Shown piece by piece: positions 43,651 through 51,857 of a DNA stretch of 64,000 bases. Source of the DNA: Ideonella benzenivorans (GTDB lineage Bacteria; Pseudomonadota; Gammaproteobacteria; Burkholderiales; Burkholderiaceae_C); assembly GCF_020387415.1 (NCBI RefSeq), contig NZ_JAGWCB010000020.1, forward strand, positions 62,001-126,000, in the 5' to 3' direction. Position numbers and translations under genes: made by a program. The notes beneath the pieces are model-generated. The model did not search any database. It was given only the letters and a program-made list of their open reading frames with translations, and was not told the origin of the DNA. Positions within the stretch are counted from its first letter, which is position 1, and every line of letters begins with the position of its first letter.

Positions 43651-44646
43651 ATGAACGATCGCGTGAACGACTACACCCTGGACGAACTGAAGCTGGAAGC
43701 CCGCATGGGCGGTGCCGGCAGCACCCGCGCGCGCGAGGTGCGCCGCATCGACGTGAGCGACTTCGAGGCGCGCCGCGCCGAGATCACCGAACAGCTCTGG
43801 TCGGCCGCGGTGGAGGTCGGCTTCTTCCAGTTGGTGAACCACGGCATCGACGTGGCCCGCGTGCGCCAGATGTTTGCCGACGCGGACCGCTTCTTCGCGC
43901 TGCCGCAGGACGTGAAGTCTCAGTACATCATGGCCAAGGGCACCAATGCCGGCTGGGAGTTCCGCGCCCAGGTGCGGCCTTCCACTGGCACGCCGGACCA
44001 GAAGGAAAGCTATCAGATCACCCGCCCGCGCATGGCCCAGCTCTGGCCCAGCGAGGCCGAGCTGCCGGGCTTCCAGGCCGCGGCGCTGGACTTCGAGCAG
44101 CGCTGCTGGACCCTGGCGATGAAGGTGCTGTCCTGCTTCGCCGAGAGGCTGGGCTTCGACCGCGACTTCTTCGCCCGCGCCCATGCCTATGACGCGCCCG
44201 ACTACCAGAGCACGCTGCGTCTCTTGCACTACTTTGCGGTGCCCGAGGGCGAGACCCTGCCCGAAGGCGTGTGGCGCGGCGGCGCCCACACCGACTTCAA
44301 CTGCCTGACCCTGCTGTTCCAGCGCACCGGCCAGGGCGGTCTGCAGGTGCTGCCGGGCAAGGAGGCCGAAGGCCAGGCCTGGACCGAGGTCGCGCCGGCC
44401 GACGACGTCATCACCTGCAACATCGGCGACATGCTGATGCGCTGGAGCGACGACCGCCTGCCGTCCAACTTCCACCGGGTGCGCAACCCGCGCCCCGACG
44501 AGTACCAGGGGGCGCGCTACAGCATCGCCTACTTCGCCCAGGCCAACCAGAGCGTGCTGATCGACAGCCCGCAGCACACCCACGCGCCCATCACCGCCGG
44601 CGAGTTCCTGACCCAGCGGGTGATGGCCAACTACGGCAAGTACTGA
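43651..44646 (+). CDS. 2-oxoglutarate/Fe(II) oxygenase, isopenicillin N synthase-like
   Basis: A 331-residue enzyme. It has the N-terminal DIOX_N pattern (WSAAVEVGFFQLVNHGIDVARV) and the double-stranded beta-helix with iron ligands H213 and D215 (GAHTDF) and H275 (NFHRV), plus R289 in RYSIAYF for 2-oxoglutarate. It hydroxylates a small molecule using oxygen and 2-oxoglutarate. The xanthine-type riboswitch and sigma-54 promoter upstream suggest a purine substrate, for example xanthine to urate, made under nitrogen limitation. The 2-oxoglutarate family can do this in fungi (XanA), but this is an inference here. Confidence 0.88.
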   Translation: MNDRVNDYTLDELKLEARMGGAGSTRAREVRRIDVSDFEARRAEITEQLWSAAVEVGFFQLVNHGIDVARVRQMFADADRFFALPQDVKSQYIMAKGTNAGWEFRAQVRPSTGTPDQKESYQITRPRMAQLWPSEAELPGFQAAALDFEQRCWTLAMKVLSCFAERLGFDRDFFARAHAYDAPDYQSTLRLLHYFAVPEGETLPEGVWRGGAHTDFNCLTLLFQRTGQGGLQVLPGKEAEGQAWTEVAPADDVITCNIGDMLMRWSDDRLPSNFHRVRNPRPDEYQGARYSIAYFAQANQSVLIDSPQHTHAPITAGEFLTQRVMANYGKY

Positions 44647-44663
44647 GTCGGCGCGCCGGGGGG

Positions 44664-44683
44664 GAGGGCCCGTCCGGGCCCTC
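44664..44683. terminator. Bidirectional stem-loop between convergent genes
   Basis: GAGGGCCC and GGGCCCTC form a perfect 8-bp stem with a GTCC loop between the oxygenase and chemoreceptor stops; it overlaps the chemoreceptor stop codon. No T-run is seen on either strand. Confidence 0.5.
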
Positions 44684-46217
44684 AACCCACCTGAAACACG
44701 TTGACCGTGCGCGAGAGGTGGGCGGCCTGGCTGGACATCTCCTGCGCCACCGAGGCCGTCTCCTCCACCAGCGCGGTGTTCTGCTGGGTGGCGTGCTCGA
44801 TCTCGGTCATGAAGCCGTTGACCATCAGGATGCCCTCGCTCTGCGAGGTGGTCACCTGGGTGATGTCCTCGATCATCCCGTGGATGCGGTCCACGCTGGC
44901 CACGATCTCGTCCATGGCCTGGCGGGCATGGCCCACCAGGGTGCTGCCGGCCTCGGCCTTGGCCACGCTGGTGTCGATCAGGGTCTTGATCTCCTTGGCC
45001 GCCTCGCCGCTGCGCTTGGCCAGGCTGCGCACCTCGGCCGCCACCACCGCAAAGCCGCGGCCCTGTTCGCCCGCACGGGCGGCCTCCACTGCCGCGTTCA
45101 GCGCCAGGATGTTGGTCTGGAAGGCGATGCCGTCGATCACGCCGGTGATCTCGCTGATCTTGCGGGCCGACTGGTGGATCTCTTCCATCGTCACCACCAC
45201 CTGCGACACCACCTCGCCGCCGCGCGCGGCCACGCCGGTGACCTCGGTCGCGTACTCGCGGGCGTGGTGAGCCGATTCGCTGCTCTGCTGCACCGTGGAG
45301 GCGATCTGGCTCACGCTGGCCGCGGCCTGCTGCAGGCTGGCCGAGGTCTTCTCGGTGCGCTGGCTCAGGTCCATGTTGCCGGTGGCGATCTCGTCGCTGG
45401 TGGTGGAGATTTGCCGCGCCACCGACTGCACCCCGCCCACCAGGCCCGAGACCTTGTCCAGGAAGCTGTTGAACACCTCGGTGACCTCGTGCAGCTCGGC
45501 CTGGGCCGGCGGCAGCCGGCGCGAGAGGTTGCCGTTCTCCGCATTGAGCTCATGCACCGCCTGCTGCATGCGGTCCAGCGGCCGCAGGATGGCCCGCACC
45601 GTCACGGCCCCCAGGCCCAGCAGCAGCCCCAGGCTGGCGGCGATCACCGCCCAGGTCAGGTGCTGGCCCTGGGCCAGCTGGGCGTCGGTCCGTGTCCGCA
45701 AGGTTCCTGCGGCGGCCTCGATGGCGTCGCCCGCGGCGCCCATCGAAGTCTCCAAGCTGGCGAAGGCCTTGGCAAACGTGGCCTGTGCCGCCGCCTGGTC
45801 CGGTTGTGCCAGGGCCGCACGGGCCGCCGCCAGGTAACGCTCCGCGTCGGGGCGGGTGGCCGCCAGCGCCGCCAACGCCGCCGGCGGCAGGGTGTCGATG
45901 TGTGCCGCCGCCAGGCTCTTCTGCAGCGTGTCCATGTGGCGCGCAGCATCGGCCCGGGCCTCCTTCAGCCCCACGGCCTGCCCTTTCTCCTGCGCGTCGG
46001 CGGCGCCCATCACGTCCGCGCGGATGGCGTCGTGCATCATGTCCGCCATCATCGCGTCGCGCACCGCATCGGCGGTCTGCTGCAGCGCCAGGGCGGCCTG
46101 GCGGGCCTGACCGGCATTGCGGTGGGCCAGCGCGGCCACACTCAGGGTGGCCACCACGGCCAGCGCCACCAGGGCGTACAGCCGGTGGCGGATGCTCATC
46201 TCGCGCAGAATCGTCAT
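44682..46217 (-). CDS. Methyl-accepting chemotaxis protein
   Basis: A 511-residue receptor. Membrane segments at about residues 12-30 and 188-210 flank a four-helix-bundle periplasmic domain of ~155 residues with a Tar-like layout. A HAMP domain and a signalling domain follow; the hairpin tip has [29 protein letters not shown]. There is no C-terminal CheR-binding pentapeptide. It reports to CheA/CheW encoded elsewhere. The ligand is unknown; proximity to the purine divergon may be coincidental. Confidence 0.93.
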   Translation of the reverse strand: MTILREMSIRHRLYALVALAVVATLSVAALAHRNAGQARQAALALQQTADAVRDAMMADMMHDAIRADVMGAADAQEKGQAVGLKEARADAARHMDTLQKSLAAAHIDTLPPAALAALAATRPDAERYLAAARAALAQPDQAAAQATFAKAFASLETSMGAAGDAIEAAAGTLRTRTDAQLAQGQHLTWAVIAASLGLLLGLGAVTVRAILRPLDRMQQAVHELNAENGNLSRRLPPAQAELHEVTEVFNSFLDKVSGLVGGVQSVARQISTTSDEIATGNMDLSQRTEKTSASLQQAAASVSQIASTVQQSSESAHHAREYATEVTGVAARGGEVVSQVVVTMEEIHQSARKISEITGVIDGIAFQTNILALNAAVEAARAGEQGRGFAVVAAEVRSLAKRSGEAAKEIKTLIDTSVAKAEAGSTLVGHARQAMDEIVASVDRIHGMIEDITQVTTSQSEGILMVNGFMTEIEHATQQNTALVEETASVAQEMSSQAAHLSRTVNVFQVG

Positions 46218-46397
46218 GTTCGTCGTGCCTCCAGGTGGCCACCAAGCCGCCCCACCATGAAGGGGCCACGGACCTCAGGAAAGTCTGACACCGGTCCCCG
46301 CAGGGCGGCGGCGGGAAAAGCGCCCGCCGGGCCGGCCAGTCGCGGTGCTTCCCGTGGGGGATTTCACGGTGCCCGAAACGGCATGCAGGAGGGGGTG

Positions 46398-46811
46398 ATG
46401 TCTTGTTTGTTCAGCGGCCGTTGCCTGTGTGGGGCCGTGGGCTTCTCCGCCCAGGGCCCCAGCCTGTGGGTGGCGCATTGCCATTGCCAACGCTGCCAGC
46501 GCGCGCATGGCGCGGCCTTCGTCACCTGGGTGGGGTGGAAGACGGCCCAGGTGGCGTGGCAGGACCCACAGCAGGCCTTGCACTGGTACCGCGCCGAGGC
46601 CACCGGCGCCGAGCGCGGCTTCTGCCGCCATTGCGGCAGCCCGATGGCCTTCCGCTCACCGCGCTATCCGGGCGAGCTGCACCTGGCCCGCGCGCTGTTC
46701 GACGGCCCGCTGGACCGCGCGCCCGAGTCCCACGCCTTCTACGCCAGCCATGTGGACTGGGTGCATGTGGCCGAGCCCCTGCCGGTGGATGAGGATCCGC
46801 CGGAGGTTTAG
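46398..46811 (+). CDS. GFA-family zinc protein
   Basis: A 137-residue protein. I chose ATG 46398 because AGGAGG lies 5 bases upstream; ATG 46383 is in frame but lacks this. Cysteines occur as GRCLCGAV, HCHCQRCQR and CRHCGSPM, the zinc sites of the glutathione-dependent formaldehyde-activating enzyme family. Most members are unassigned. Its stop overlaps the convergent DUF1653 gene by 4 bases. Confidence 0.88.
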   Translation: MSCLFSGRCLCGAVGFSAQGPSLWVAHCHCQRCQRAHGAAFVTWVGWKTAQVAWQDPQQALHWYRAEATGAERGFCRHCGSPMAFRSPRYPGELHLARALFDGPLDRAPESHAFYASHVDWVHVAEPLPVDEDPPEV

Positions 46812-47047
46812 GGGACGCTCACCAGGCGGAAACGGGGTTGCCTCTGGCCGTCGTGCTGCACCGGCTCCAGGAACATGCTGAACGGGCGCACCCACGCGCC
46901 CGAGTCGTTGTAGAGCGGGCGGTAGAGCACCAGGGGTTCCAGCGTCTCGCTGTGCCGGACGACGCCCAGCACCTCGTATTCGCCGCCCTTGTAGTGGCGG
47001 TAGCGCCCGAGCGGGAGGGAGGGGAGCGGCGGAAGGTCAGTGGGCAT
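46808..47047 (-). CDS. DUF1653 family protein
   Basis: A 79-residue protein with GRYRHYKGGEYEVLGVVRHSETLEPLVLYRPLYNDSGAWVRPFSMFLEPV, which is the complete DUF1653 domain. The function is unknown. It is convergent with the GFA-type gene. Confidence 0.85.
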   Translation of the reverse strand: MPTDLPPLPSLPLGRYRHYKGGEYEVLGVVRHSETLEPLVLYRPLYNDSGAWVRPFSMFLEPVQHDGQRQPRFRLVSVP

Positions 47048-47106
47048 GGTGGCTGGGTCCTGGGTGAGCGACCAGGGACTTTAGCGCCCGTTGGCGCAAG
47101 CCTGCC

Positions 47107-47409
47107 CTACCAACGGATAACGACGAGGGCGATGACGCTCAGGCCCATTGCCAGGGCGCCCAGCGGGCGGTGTGGAGAAGGCCCAACTGTCCTGAAATGC
47201 AGATACAGCGCGAGCGGCGTCGCGCGGAGCAGACCCGTCCGCCATGCATGGTGAATGAACATGCCTGCTTCAAGCAGGAACAAGAGTCCCACCGTCAGAT
47301 GCAGCCCACCCGATCGCATCGCGGGCAGCAGGATGGCCATGGCGGACACGGTCACCAGGACCACCTGCCGCATGGCTCTCAAGAGTCGCTTGACAGCGAG
47401 TCGCCTCAC
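47107..47409 (-). CDS. Small membrane protein
   Basis: A 100-residue protein with a GTG start that overlaps the lipoprotein stop (GTGA). Three hydrophobic segments are visible (about residues 14-30, 36-52 and 82-98). No family is recognised; the overlap with the lipoprotein gene supports expression. Confidence 0.55.
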   Translation of the reverse strand: MRRLAVKRLLRAMRQVVLVTVSAMAILLPAMRSGGLHLTVGLLFLLEAGMFIHHAWRTGLLRATPLALYLHFRTVGPSPHRPLGALAMGLSVIALVVIRW

Positions 47410-47960
47410 GACCTGGGCGCGGCCGGGGTCTGACAGCCGGCGAATTGGCCCAGGCCCTTGAGGTAGGCGCGCCGGACCTGGCCGGCGGTGATTGCGGCCG
47501 AAACATCGCGGGCGTGGCGCTCTGCGCCGGTGAGCTTGCGAACCCAGCCGCGGAAAGGGATGACCCCTTCGGTCGTGTTTCGCACCGCGCTGACGGCCGC
47601 ATCGCCGGCGGCGCCGGTGCCCTGCTCGACCAGACTCGGGTCGTCCCCGGTGGCCGGCACGTCGAGGTCGGCACCCAGCACCGCGTCCAGCGCCAGGATG
47701 TCGGCGCCCAGTGTGTTGCAGGAGCGGTCCGCCGGCGCCGCATACGGCGCTTTGCGCGCCGCCAACAGAACGGGCGGAATCTCGTCGCGTACCAGGTTCA
47801 GGTCGTTCAACGGCGCCACCGCCGCCTGCGTCAGACGGGTGTCGGTGCCGGGCTGTGACGGGTTGGTGGGCGTGGCAGTCTGTGTCGACGCACAGGCGGC
47901 GAGGGTGGCGGTCACCACGAGCAGGGGCAGGTGTTTCAACGTGGACAGGCTGGGGTTCAA
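47406..47960 (-). CDS. Putative lipoprotein
   Basis: A 184-residue protein with a lipoprotein signal peptide ending in LAACAST, where the cysteine is the lipidation site. The mature part is polar, with a DLNLVRDEIPPVLLAARKAPY segment and TGAAGDAAVSAVRNTTEGVIPFRGWVRKLTGAERH, resembling small envelope lipoproteins of unknown function in Burkholderiales. The 207-base gap to the next minus-strand gene holds no obvious feature. Confidence 0.72.
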   Translation of the reverse strand: MNPSLSTLKHLPLLVVTATLAACASTQTATPTNPSQPGTDTRLTQAAVAPLNDLNLVRDEIPPVLLAARKAPYAAPADRSCNTLGADILALDAVLGADLDVPATGDDPSLVEQGTGAAGDAAVSAVRNTTEGVIPFRGWVRKLTGAERHARDVSAAITAGQVRRAYLKGLGQFAGCQTPAAPRS

Positions 47961-48167
47961 GGCGAAACCTTTGACGGTACTTGGAGGAAAGGATCCAGGG
48001 TCCTCATGATTTTCACGAAGGTGCTCATCCAGGCGTCCCGCTCGGGCTTGAAATGGCGGGGGGCGTCTTGGTGGCAGCGAGGCAGCGTATCACCGCGCCA
48101 CGGCGAGAACGGCGCGGGTGGGGGCGTGGACCGAGCCCGTCTCCTCCCTCTGGCGGATGCGTCGGCC

Positions 48168-48440
48168 TCAGCGCGGGAACTCTCGCACCAGCGGTGCCTC
48201 GTCGCCGAGGGTGACGGTGGCCCGGCACAGGCGGCCGCTGGCGTCGTAGTCGTAGCGGTGCTGCATTTCGGTTTCGCCATAGACGCGCTTGTCGATGGCG
48301 ATGAGCCGGCCGGCAGCGTCGTAGCGGGCCTCGAACCAGGTGTTGCGGTGGCGCAGGTCGGCTTCGGCCAGTTCCTCGGTCAGTGTCAGCGGCAGGCCGG
48401 CGCCGCGGTAGGTGAGGAAGTAGCGCAGGGTGTCGCTCAT
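48168..48440 (-). CDS. DUF6156-like protein, last gene of the draTG operon
   Basis: A 90-residue protein: RYFLTYRGAGLPLTLTEELAEADLRHRNTWFEARYDAAGRLIAIDKRVYG, then HRYDYDASGRLCRA. It resembles DUF6156 proteins, with strand patterns reminiscent of YD repeats. The function is unknown. The start overlaps the stop of the Fe-S gene (ATGA at 48440-48437), placing it in the same operon. Confidence 0.7.
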   Translation of the reverse strand: MSDTLRYFLTYRGAGLPLTLTEELAEADLRHRNTWFEARYDAAGRLIAIDKRVYGETEMQHRYDYDASGRLCRATVTLGDEAPLVREFPR

Positions 48441-49828
48441 GGGGCGGGGGCGGCAGGGTCGGGCGGCGTAGCAGGCAGGGCGGCGCGCAGCAGGTGAGCC
48501 AGGTGGCGGGCCTGGCGCTGGGCGCCGTCGTGGATCTGGTGGCGGCAGCTGGTGCCGTTGGCCAGCAGCCAGGTGTCGGCACTGGCGGCCCGCACGGCGG
48601 GCAGCAGCTCGGCCTCGGCCATGGTCATCGAGATGGCGTGGTGCTCGGCCTCGTAGCCGAAGGCGCCGGCCATGCCACAGCAGCTGCTGTCGATGAACTG
48701 CACCTGCAGCCCCGGCACGCCGCCCAGCACCTTGCGCAGGGCCTTCATGGCGCCGAAGGCCTTCTGGTGGCAGTGGCCGTGCACCAGCACCGGTGGGCTG
48801 GGTTCGGGCAGGGCCTGGAAGGGCAGTTCGCCGGGCTTGAATTCGCGCGCCAGGTATTCCTCCAGCAGCCAGGCCTGCTGGGCGGTGCGGGTGGCGGCTT
48901 CGCCCAGGCCCAGGGCCAGGTGCTCGTCGCGCAGGGTCAGCAGGCAGGAGGGTTCCAGGCCGATGATGGGCAGGCCGCGCTCGACATAGGGCGCCAGCGC
49001 GCGCTGCAGCCGGGTGGCGGCGGCCCGGGCGGTGGCCACGTCACCCACGGCCAGGGCGCTGCGGCCGCAGCACAGCGGCGCTTCACCCGCGGGCGCGTGC
49101 AGCACGTGCACACGGCAGCCGATGGCTTGCAGCACCTCCAGCGCGGCTTGGGCCGTGGACGGGTCGAGCTGGTTGTGGAAGGTGTCCACCAGCAGCACCA
49201 CTTCGCGCGGGCCCGGGCCCACGGGGCCGCGGGGCGCCTGGTCCAAAAAGGCCTGCGCGGCCGGGCGGGGCAGGCTGCGGGCGGCGGCCAGGCCCAGGCG
49301 GGCCTGAACCTGGCGCGCCAGCCAGGGCCAGCGTTCGCGCAGGGCCAGCAGCGGGTTCAGCAGCACCCGCCAGCGGCGCAGCCGGGGCAGCCACTGGGGC
49401 AGCTGGGCGATCAGGCGCTCGCGCCGTGGGCGGGGGCGGTCGGCCCAGCGCTGGGCCAGGGCCTCGGTGCGCAGCAGGGCCATGTCCACGCCGTTGGGGC
49501 ATTCGCGCTTGCAGCCCTTGCAGGCCACGCAGAGGTCCAGGGCCTCGCGCAGGCGCTCATCCTCGAAGGGCCGCTCGCCCAGCTCGCCATCCAGCGCGGC
49601 GCGCAGCATGGCGGCGCGGTGCTGGGTGCTGTGGGTGCCGTCCTGCGTGGCCCGGAAGCTCGGGCACATCACGCCCTTGGCGTCGGCACGCTGGCAAGTG
49701 CGGCTGCCGATACAGACCGCCGCGGCCTTGCCGAAGCCCGCGCCGTGGGCCGGCAGGTGGGCATAGGCATCGCCGGCGCCATAGGCGTCGTAGGCGGTCC
49801 AGTCCAGCTGGAGCGAGGGTTCCTGCAT
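48437..49828 (-). CDS. Fe-S oxidoreductase, GlpC/CCG-domain type
   Basis: A 463-residue protein. The N-terminal part has CIGSRTCQRADAKGVMCP and LCVACKGCKRECPNGVDM, cysteine sets for two [4Fe-4S] clusters. The C-terminal half has two cysteine-rich CCG regions (PLCCGRSA and HGHCHQKA...DSSCCGMAG), as in heterodisulfide reductase-like proteins. It resembles the C-terminal part of FAD-linked D-lactate dehydrogenase fusions but has no FAD domain. It probably passes electrons between a soluble donor and quinone or nitrogenase-related partners. It is tightly packed in the minus-strand nif operon. Confidence 0.88.
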   Translation of the reverse strand: MQEPSLQLDWTAYDAYGAGDAYAHLPAHGAGFGKAAAVCIGSRTCQRADAKGVMCPSFRATQDGTHSTQHRAAMLRAALDGELGERPFEDERLREALDLCVACKGCKRECPNGVDMALLRTEALAQRWADRPRPRRERLIAQLPQWLPRLRRWRVLLNPLLALRERWPWLARQVQARLGLAAARSLPRPAAQAFLDQAPRGPVGPGPREVVLLVDTFHNQLDPSTAQAALEVLQAIGCRVHVLHAPAGEAPLCCGRSALAVGDVATARAAATRLQRALAPYVERGLPIIGLEPSCLLTLRDEHLALGLGEAATRTAQQAWLLEEYLAREFKPGELPFQALPEPSPPVLVHGHCHQKAFGAMKALRKVLGGVPGLQVQFIDSSCCGMAGAFGYEAEHHAISMTMAEAELLPAVRAASADTWLLANGTSCRHQIHDGAQRQARHLAHLLRAALPATPPDPAAPAP

Positions 49829-49844
49829 GGCGGGGCCGCTCCGC

Positions 49845-50285
49845 TCAGGCGGGCGTGTCCAGCACGGCCTTGAGGTTGACCGTGACGTTGTTCTTGATGG
49901 CGGCCTGGAAGGGGCAGATGCCCTGGGCGCGCTGCACCAGGTCGTCGGCCGTGGGCTGGTCCAGCGGGCCGGCCAGGTAGACCACCATGGACAGGGCCAT
50001 GCGGTAGCCGCCCTCGAAATCCTGGAACTGCGAGAGCTTGGATTCGACGTAGCAGCCCTTGACCGGCAGCTTGCCCTGGCGGGCGATGTGGCGCACCGAG
50101 TGATCCAGCGCGCTGGCCAGCGCCCCGCCCATCAACATCTCGGGGTTGGGGCCGGGGGCCGCATCGGGGGCGCCGCCCATCTCGGGGGGCACGCTCAGTT
50201 TGAGCTTGAAGCCGCCGTCATCGCTCTGCATCTGGCCGCCGCGGCCGCCCTGGCTGAGCATGGTGGTGGAGTAGACGAGGTCCAT
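49845..50285 (-). CDS. OsmC-like protein lacking the first peroxidatic cysteine
   Basis: A 146-residue protein with the OsmC/Ohr fold: PNPEMLMGGALASALDHSVRHIA, then VKGCYVESKL, then VQRAQGICPFQAAIKNN. In true Ohr/OsmC peroxidases the first helix has a cysteine (AACF type); here that place is ALASALD. The second cysteine, in GICPF, is kept. The enzyme may have lost peroxidase activity or use another residue. It is within the nif operon, where oxidative damage control is plausible. Confidence 0.85.
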   Translation of the reverse strand: MDLVYSTTMLSQGGRGGQMQSDDGGFKLKLSVPPEMGGAPDAAPGPNPEMLMGGALASALDHSVRHIARQGKLPVKGCYVESKLSQFQDFEGGYRMALSMVVYLAGPLDQPTADDLVQRAQGICPFQAAIKNNVTVNLKAVLDTPA

Positions 50286-50297
50286 GGTGTGCTCCGT

Positions 50298-50546
50298 TCA
50301 GACGGTCTTGCCCTTGAGCAGGCGGGCCCGCTCGCTGGGCGAGTAGTGGTTGAACAGGCCCTGGGCGTCGGCCGCGCGCCGGTTGGACAGACGGATGGCC
50401 TCGATCTTGCCGGCCGGGGCGATGCGCGAGACGGCCTTCTCCAGCGTGGTGCTGCCGCAGTGCGGGCAGGTGGGCGTGGTGCTGGCGCGCACCAGCAGCT
50501 CGAAGTCGGCCCCGCATTGCGGGCAGTGGTAGTCGAAGAGCGGCAT
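50298..50546 (-). CDS. FmdB-type zinc ribbon protein
   Basis: An 82-residue protein. CPQCG and CPHCG at residues ~8 and ~27 form a zinc ribbon, the FmdB family signature (MPLFDYHCPQCGADFELLVRAS). It probably binds nucleic acid or a partner protein. The C-terminal half (AGKIEAIRLSNRRAADAQGLFNHYSPSERARLLKGKTV) is specific to nif-linked copies as far as I can tell, but I cannot verify this. Confidence 0.85.
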   Translation of the reverse strand: MPLFDYHCPQCGADFELLVRASTTPTCPHCGSTTLEKAVSRIAPAGKIEAIRLSNRRAADAQGLFNHYSPSERARLLKGKTV

Positions 50547-50549
50547 GGT

Positions 50550-51017
50550 TCAGGCTCCTGCAACAGGGGTGGAAGGGGAGAGCTCGGAAACGGTGGGCGT
50601 GGGGCAGTGCTCGACGGGCGAGGCGCAGCCTTCCAGGCTGGCGCGGGCGGTGCCGGCGGGCGTCAGGCCCACCCAGGCCGCCACCTCGGCGGTGTCGAAG
50701 CCGACGCAGCGGCTGGCGTCGTCCAGGCGCTGCATCAGCGGCCGGCGGATCAGCAGTGGCTCGGCCAGCAGCAGGGCCAGCGCGGCCTCGGCGTCCAGGG
50801 CCTCGGGCTGCACCTCACCACTCTTGACCCGCGGTGCGGCGCGGTTGAACCACTGGGCCACCGGCAGTGGGGCCAGAAAGGCCAGCAGGCTGTCGCGGGT
50901 CCAGGGCTCGGCCAGCAGGCTGCGCACCTGCAGGGTGTGGCCGGCAGCCAGCAGCGCGGCCTTTTGGCGGGCGTTGCCGCCGCAGCCGGGTTTTTCGTAG
51001 AAGAGCAGGGCGGTCAT
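50550..51017 (-). CDS. NifO/ArsC-Spx family nitrogenase-associated protein
   Basis: A 155-residue protein with the thioredoxin-fold ArsC start LLFYEKPGCGGNARQKAALLAAGH, where the CxxC/CxxS position is CGGN, and a later RRPLMQ segment (R-x-P of the family). This is the pattern of nitrogenase-associated NifO proteins, which influence nitrate effects on nitrogenase in Azotobacter. The C-terminal 35 residues are a low-complexity tail. It starts 12 bases after the ankyrin gene. Confidence 0.8.
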   Translation of the reverse strand: MTALLFYEKPGCGGNARQKAALLAAGHTLQVRSLLAEPWTRDSLLAFLAPLPVAQWFNRAAPRVKSGEVQPEALDAEAALALLLAEPLLIRRPLMQRLDDASRCVGFDTAEVAAWVGLTPAGTARASLEGCASPVEHCPTPTVSELSPSTPVAGA

Positions 51018-51029
51018 GGGCGTTCTCCT

Positions 51030-51857
51030 TCAGGCGGCTTGCCGGGTGGCGCTGCGCAGCAGGCGCAGGCACTCGATCGTGGCGGCCATGTCCAGGGCGC
51101 TGAAGTCGTCCTGCGTGCGCCGGTGCGGGTCGGCGCCCAGGGCCAGCAGGGTGGCCACCACCTCGGCCTTGCCGGCCGAGGCGGCGTACATCAGCGCCGT
51201 GGCGCCGGTCAGGTTGGCATGGTCGAGCGGCACACCGTGCGCCGCCAGCGCGCGGATCAACCCCGGCTCGCCGTTCACGCAGGCCAGCCACAGGGCGTTG
51301 TTGCCGTCGCCGTTGGTGGCGTCCAGCGGCACGTCCAGGGCCAGCAGGGCGTCCAGCGTGTGGTGGGCGCCGCGCCAGGCGGCGTGCATCAGTGGGGTGT
51401 TGCCGTGCGGGCCAGGCGCCGCGGGCTGACCGGGGTCGAAGCCGTTGGCCGCCAGCCAGGTGGCCAGCTCGGCCGGCACCGGGCCGGCGGCGGGGGCCGG
51501 GGTGGCCGGGGGGAACACCGCTTCCAGCGGCTGCGGGCCGTAGAGGCGACCACCGCCATCCACCGCGCTCCAGCCACCGATCAGGTCGGCCACCTCGGTG
51601 AAACCGAAGTCGGTGAACATGCCGGCCCAGGTTTGGCTGGCGTTGCCGTGGTAGCAGTAGATGAACACCGGCCGGCTCTTGCGCTCGCGCATCAGCAGGG
51701 TCTCGTGGTTGCGACCGTCCAGCCGGGTACAGCCGGCCAGGTGGCTCATCGCGTGATGCCGGGCCTCGCGGGCGTCCAGGATCAGCGCATCGGGCCGGGC
51801 CTGCAGCCAGGCGCCGGCCTGGGCCGGCGTCAGGCGTTGAAAGTGGTGATCGTTCAT
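51030..51857 (-). CDS. Rhodanese-ankyrin repeat fusion protein
   Basis: A 275-residue protein. Residues 1-105 are a rhodanese domain with the active-site loop CYHGNASQ (cysteine in YCYHGN). Residues ~135-265 are ankyrin repeats (GNTPLMHAAWRGAHHTLDALLAL, GNNALWLACVNGEPGLIRALAAHG, GATALMYAASAGKAEVVATLLALG). It could deliver sulfur to an Fe-S assembly partner held by the ankyrin surface. Its start overlaps the SagB-type gene stop (ATGA). Confidence 0.88.
   Translation of the reverse strand: MNDHHFQRLTPAQAGAWLQARPDALILDAREARHHAMSHLAGCTRLDGRNHETLLMRERKSRPVFIYCYHGNASQTWAGMFTDFGFTEVADLIGGWSAVDGGGRLYGPQPLEAVFPPATPAPAAGPVPAELATWLAANGFDPGQPAAPGPHGNTPLMHAAWRGAHHTLDALLALDVPLDATNGDGNNALWLACVNGEPGLIRALAAHGVPLDHANLTGATALMYAASAGKAEVVATLLALGADPHRRTQDDFSALDMAATIECLRLLRSATRQAA

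Noticed and set aside
44271-46811. An 846-codon plus-strand frame that could look like a fusion with the GFA-type domain
   Set aside because: Only its last 137 codons look like protein; the rest is antisense to the chemoreceptor. The ribosome site at 46387 marks the real start.
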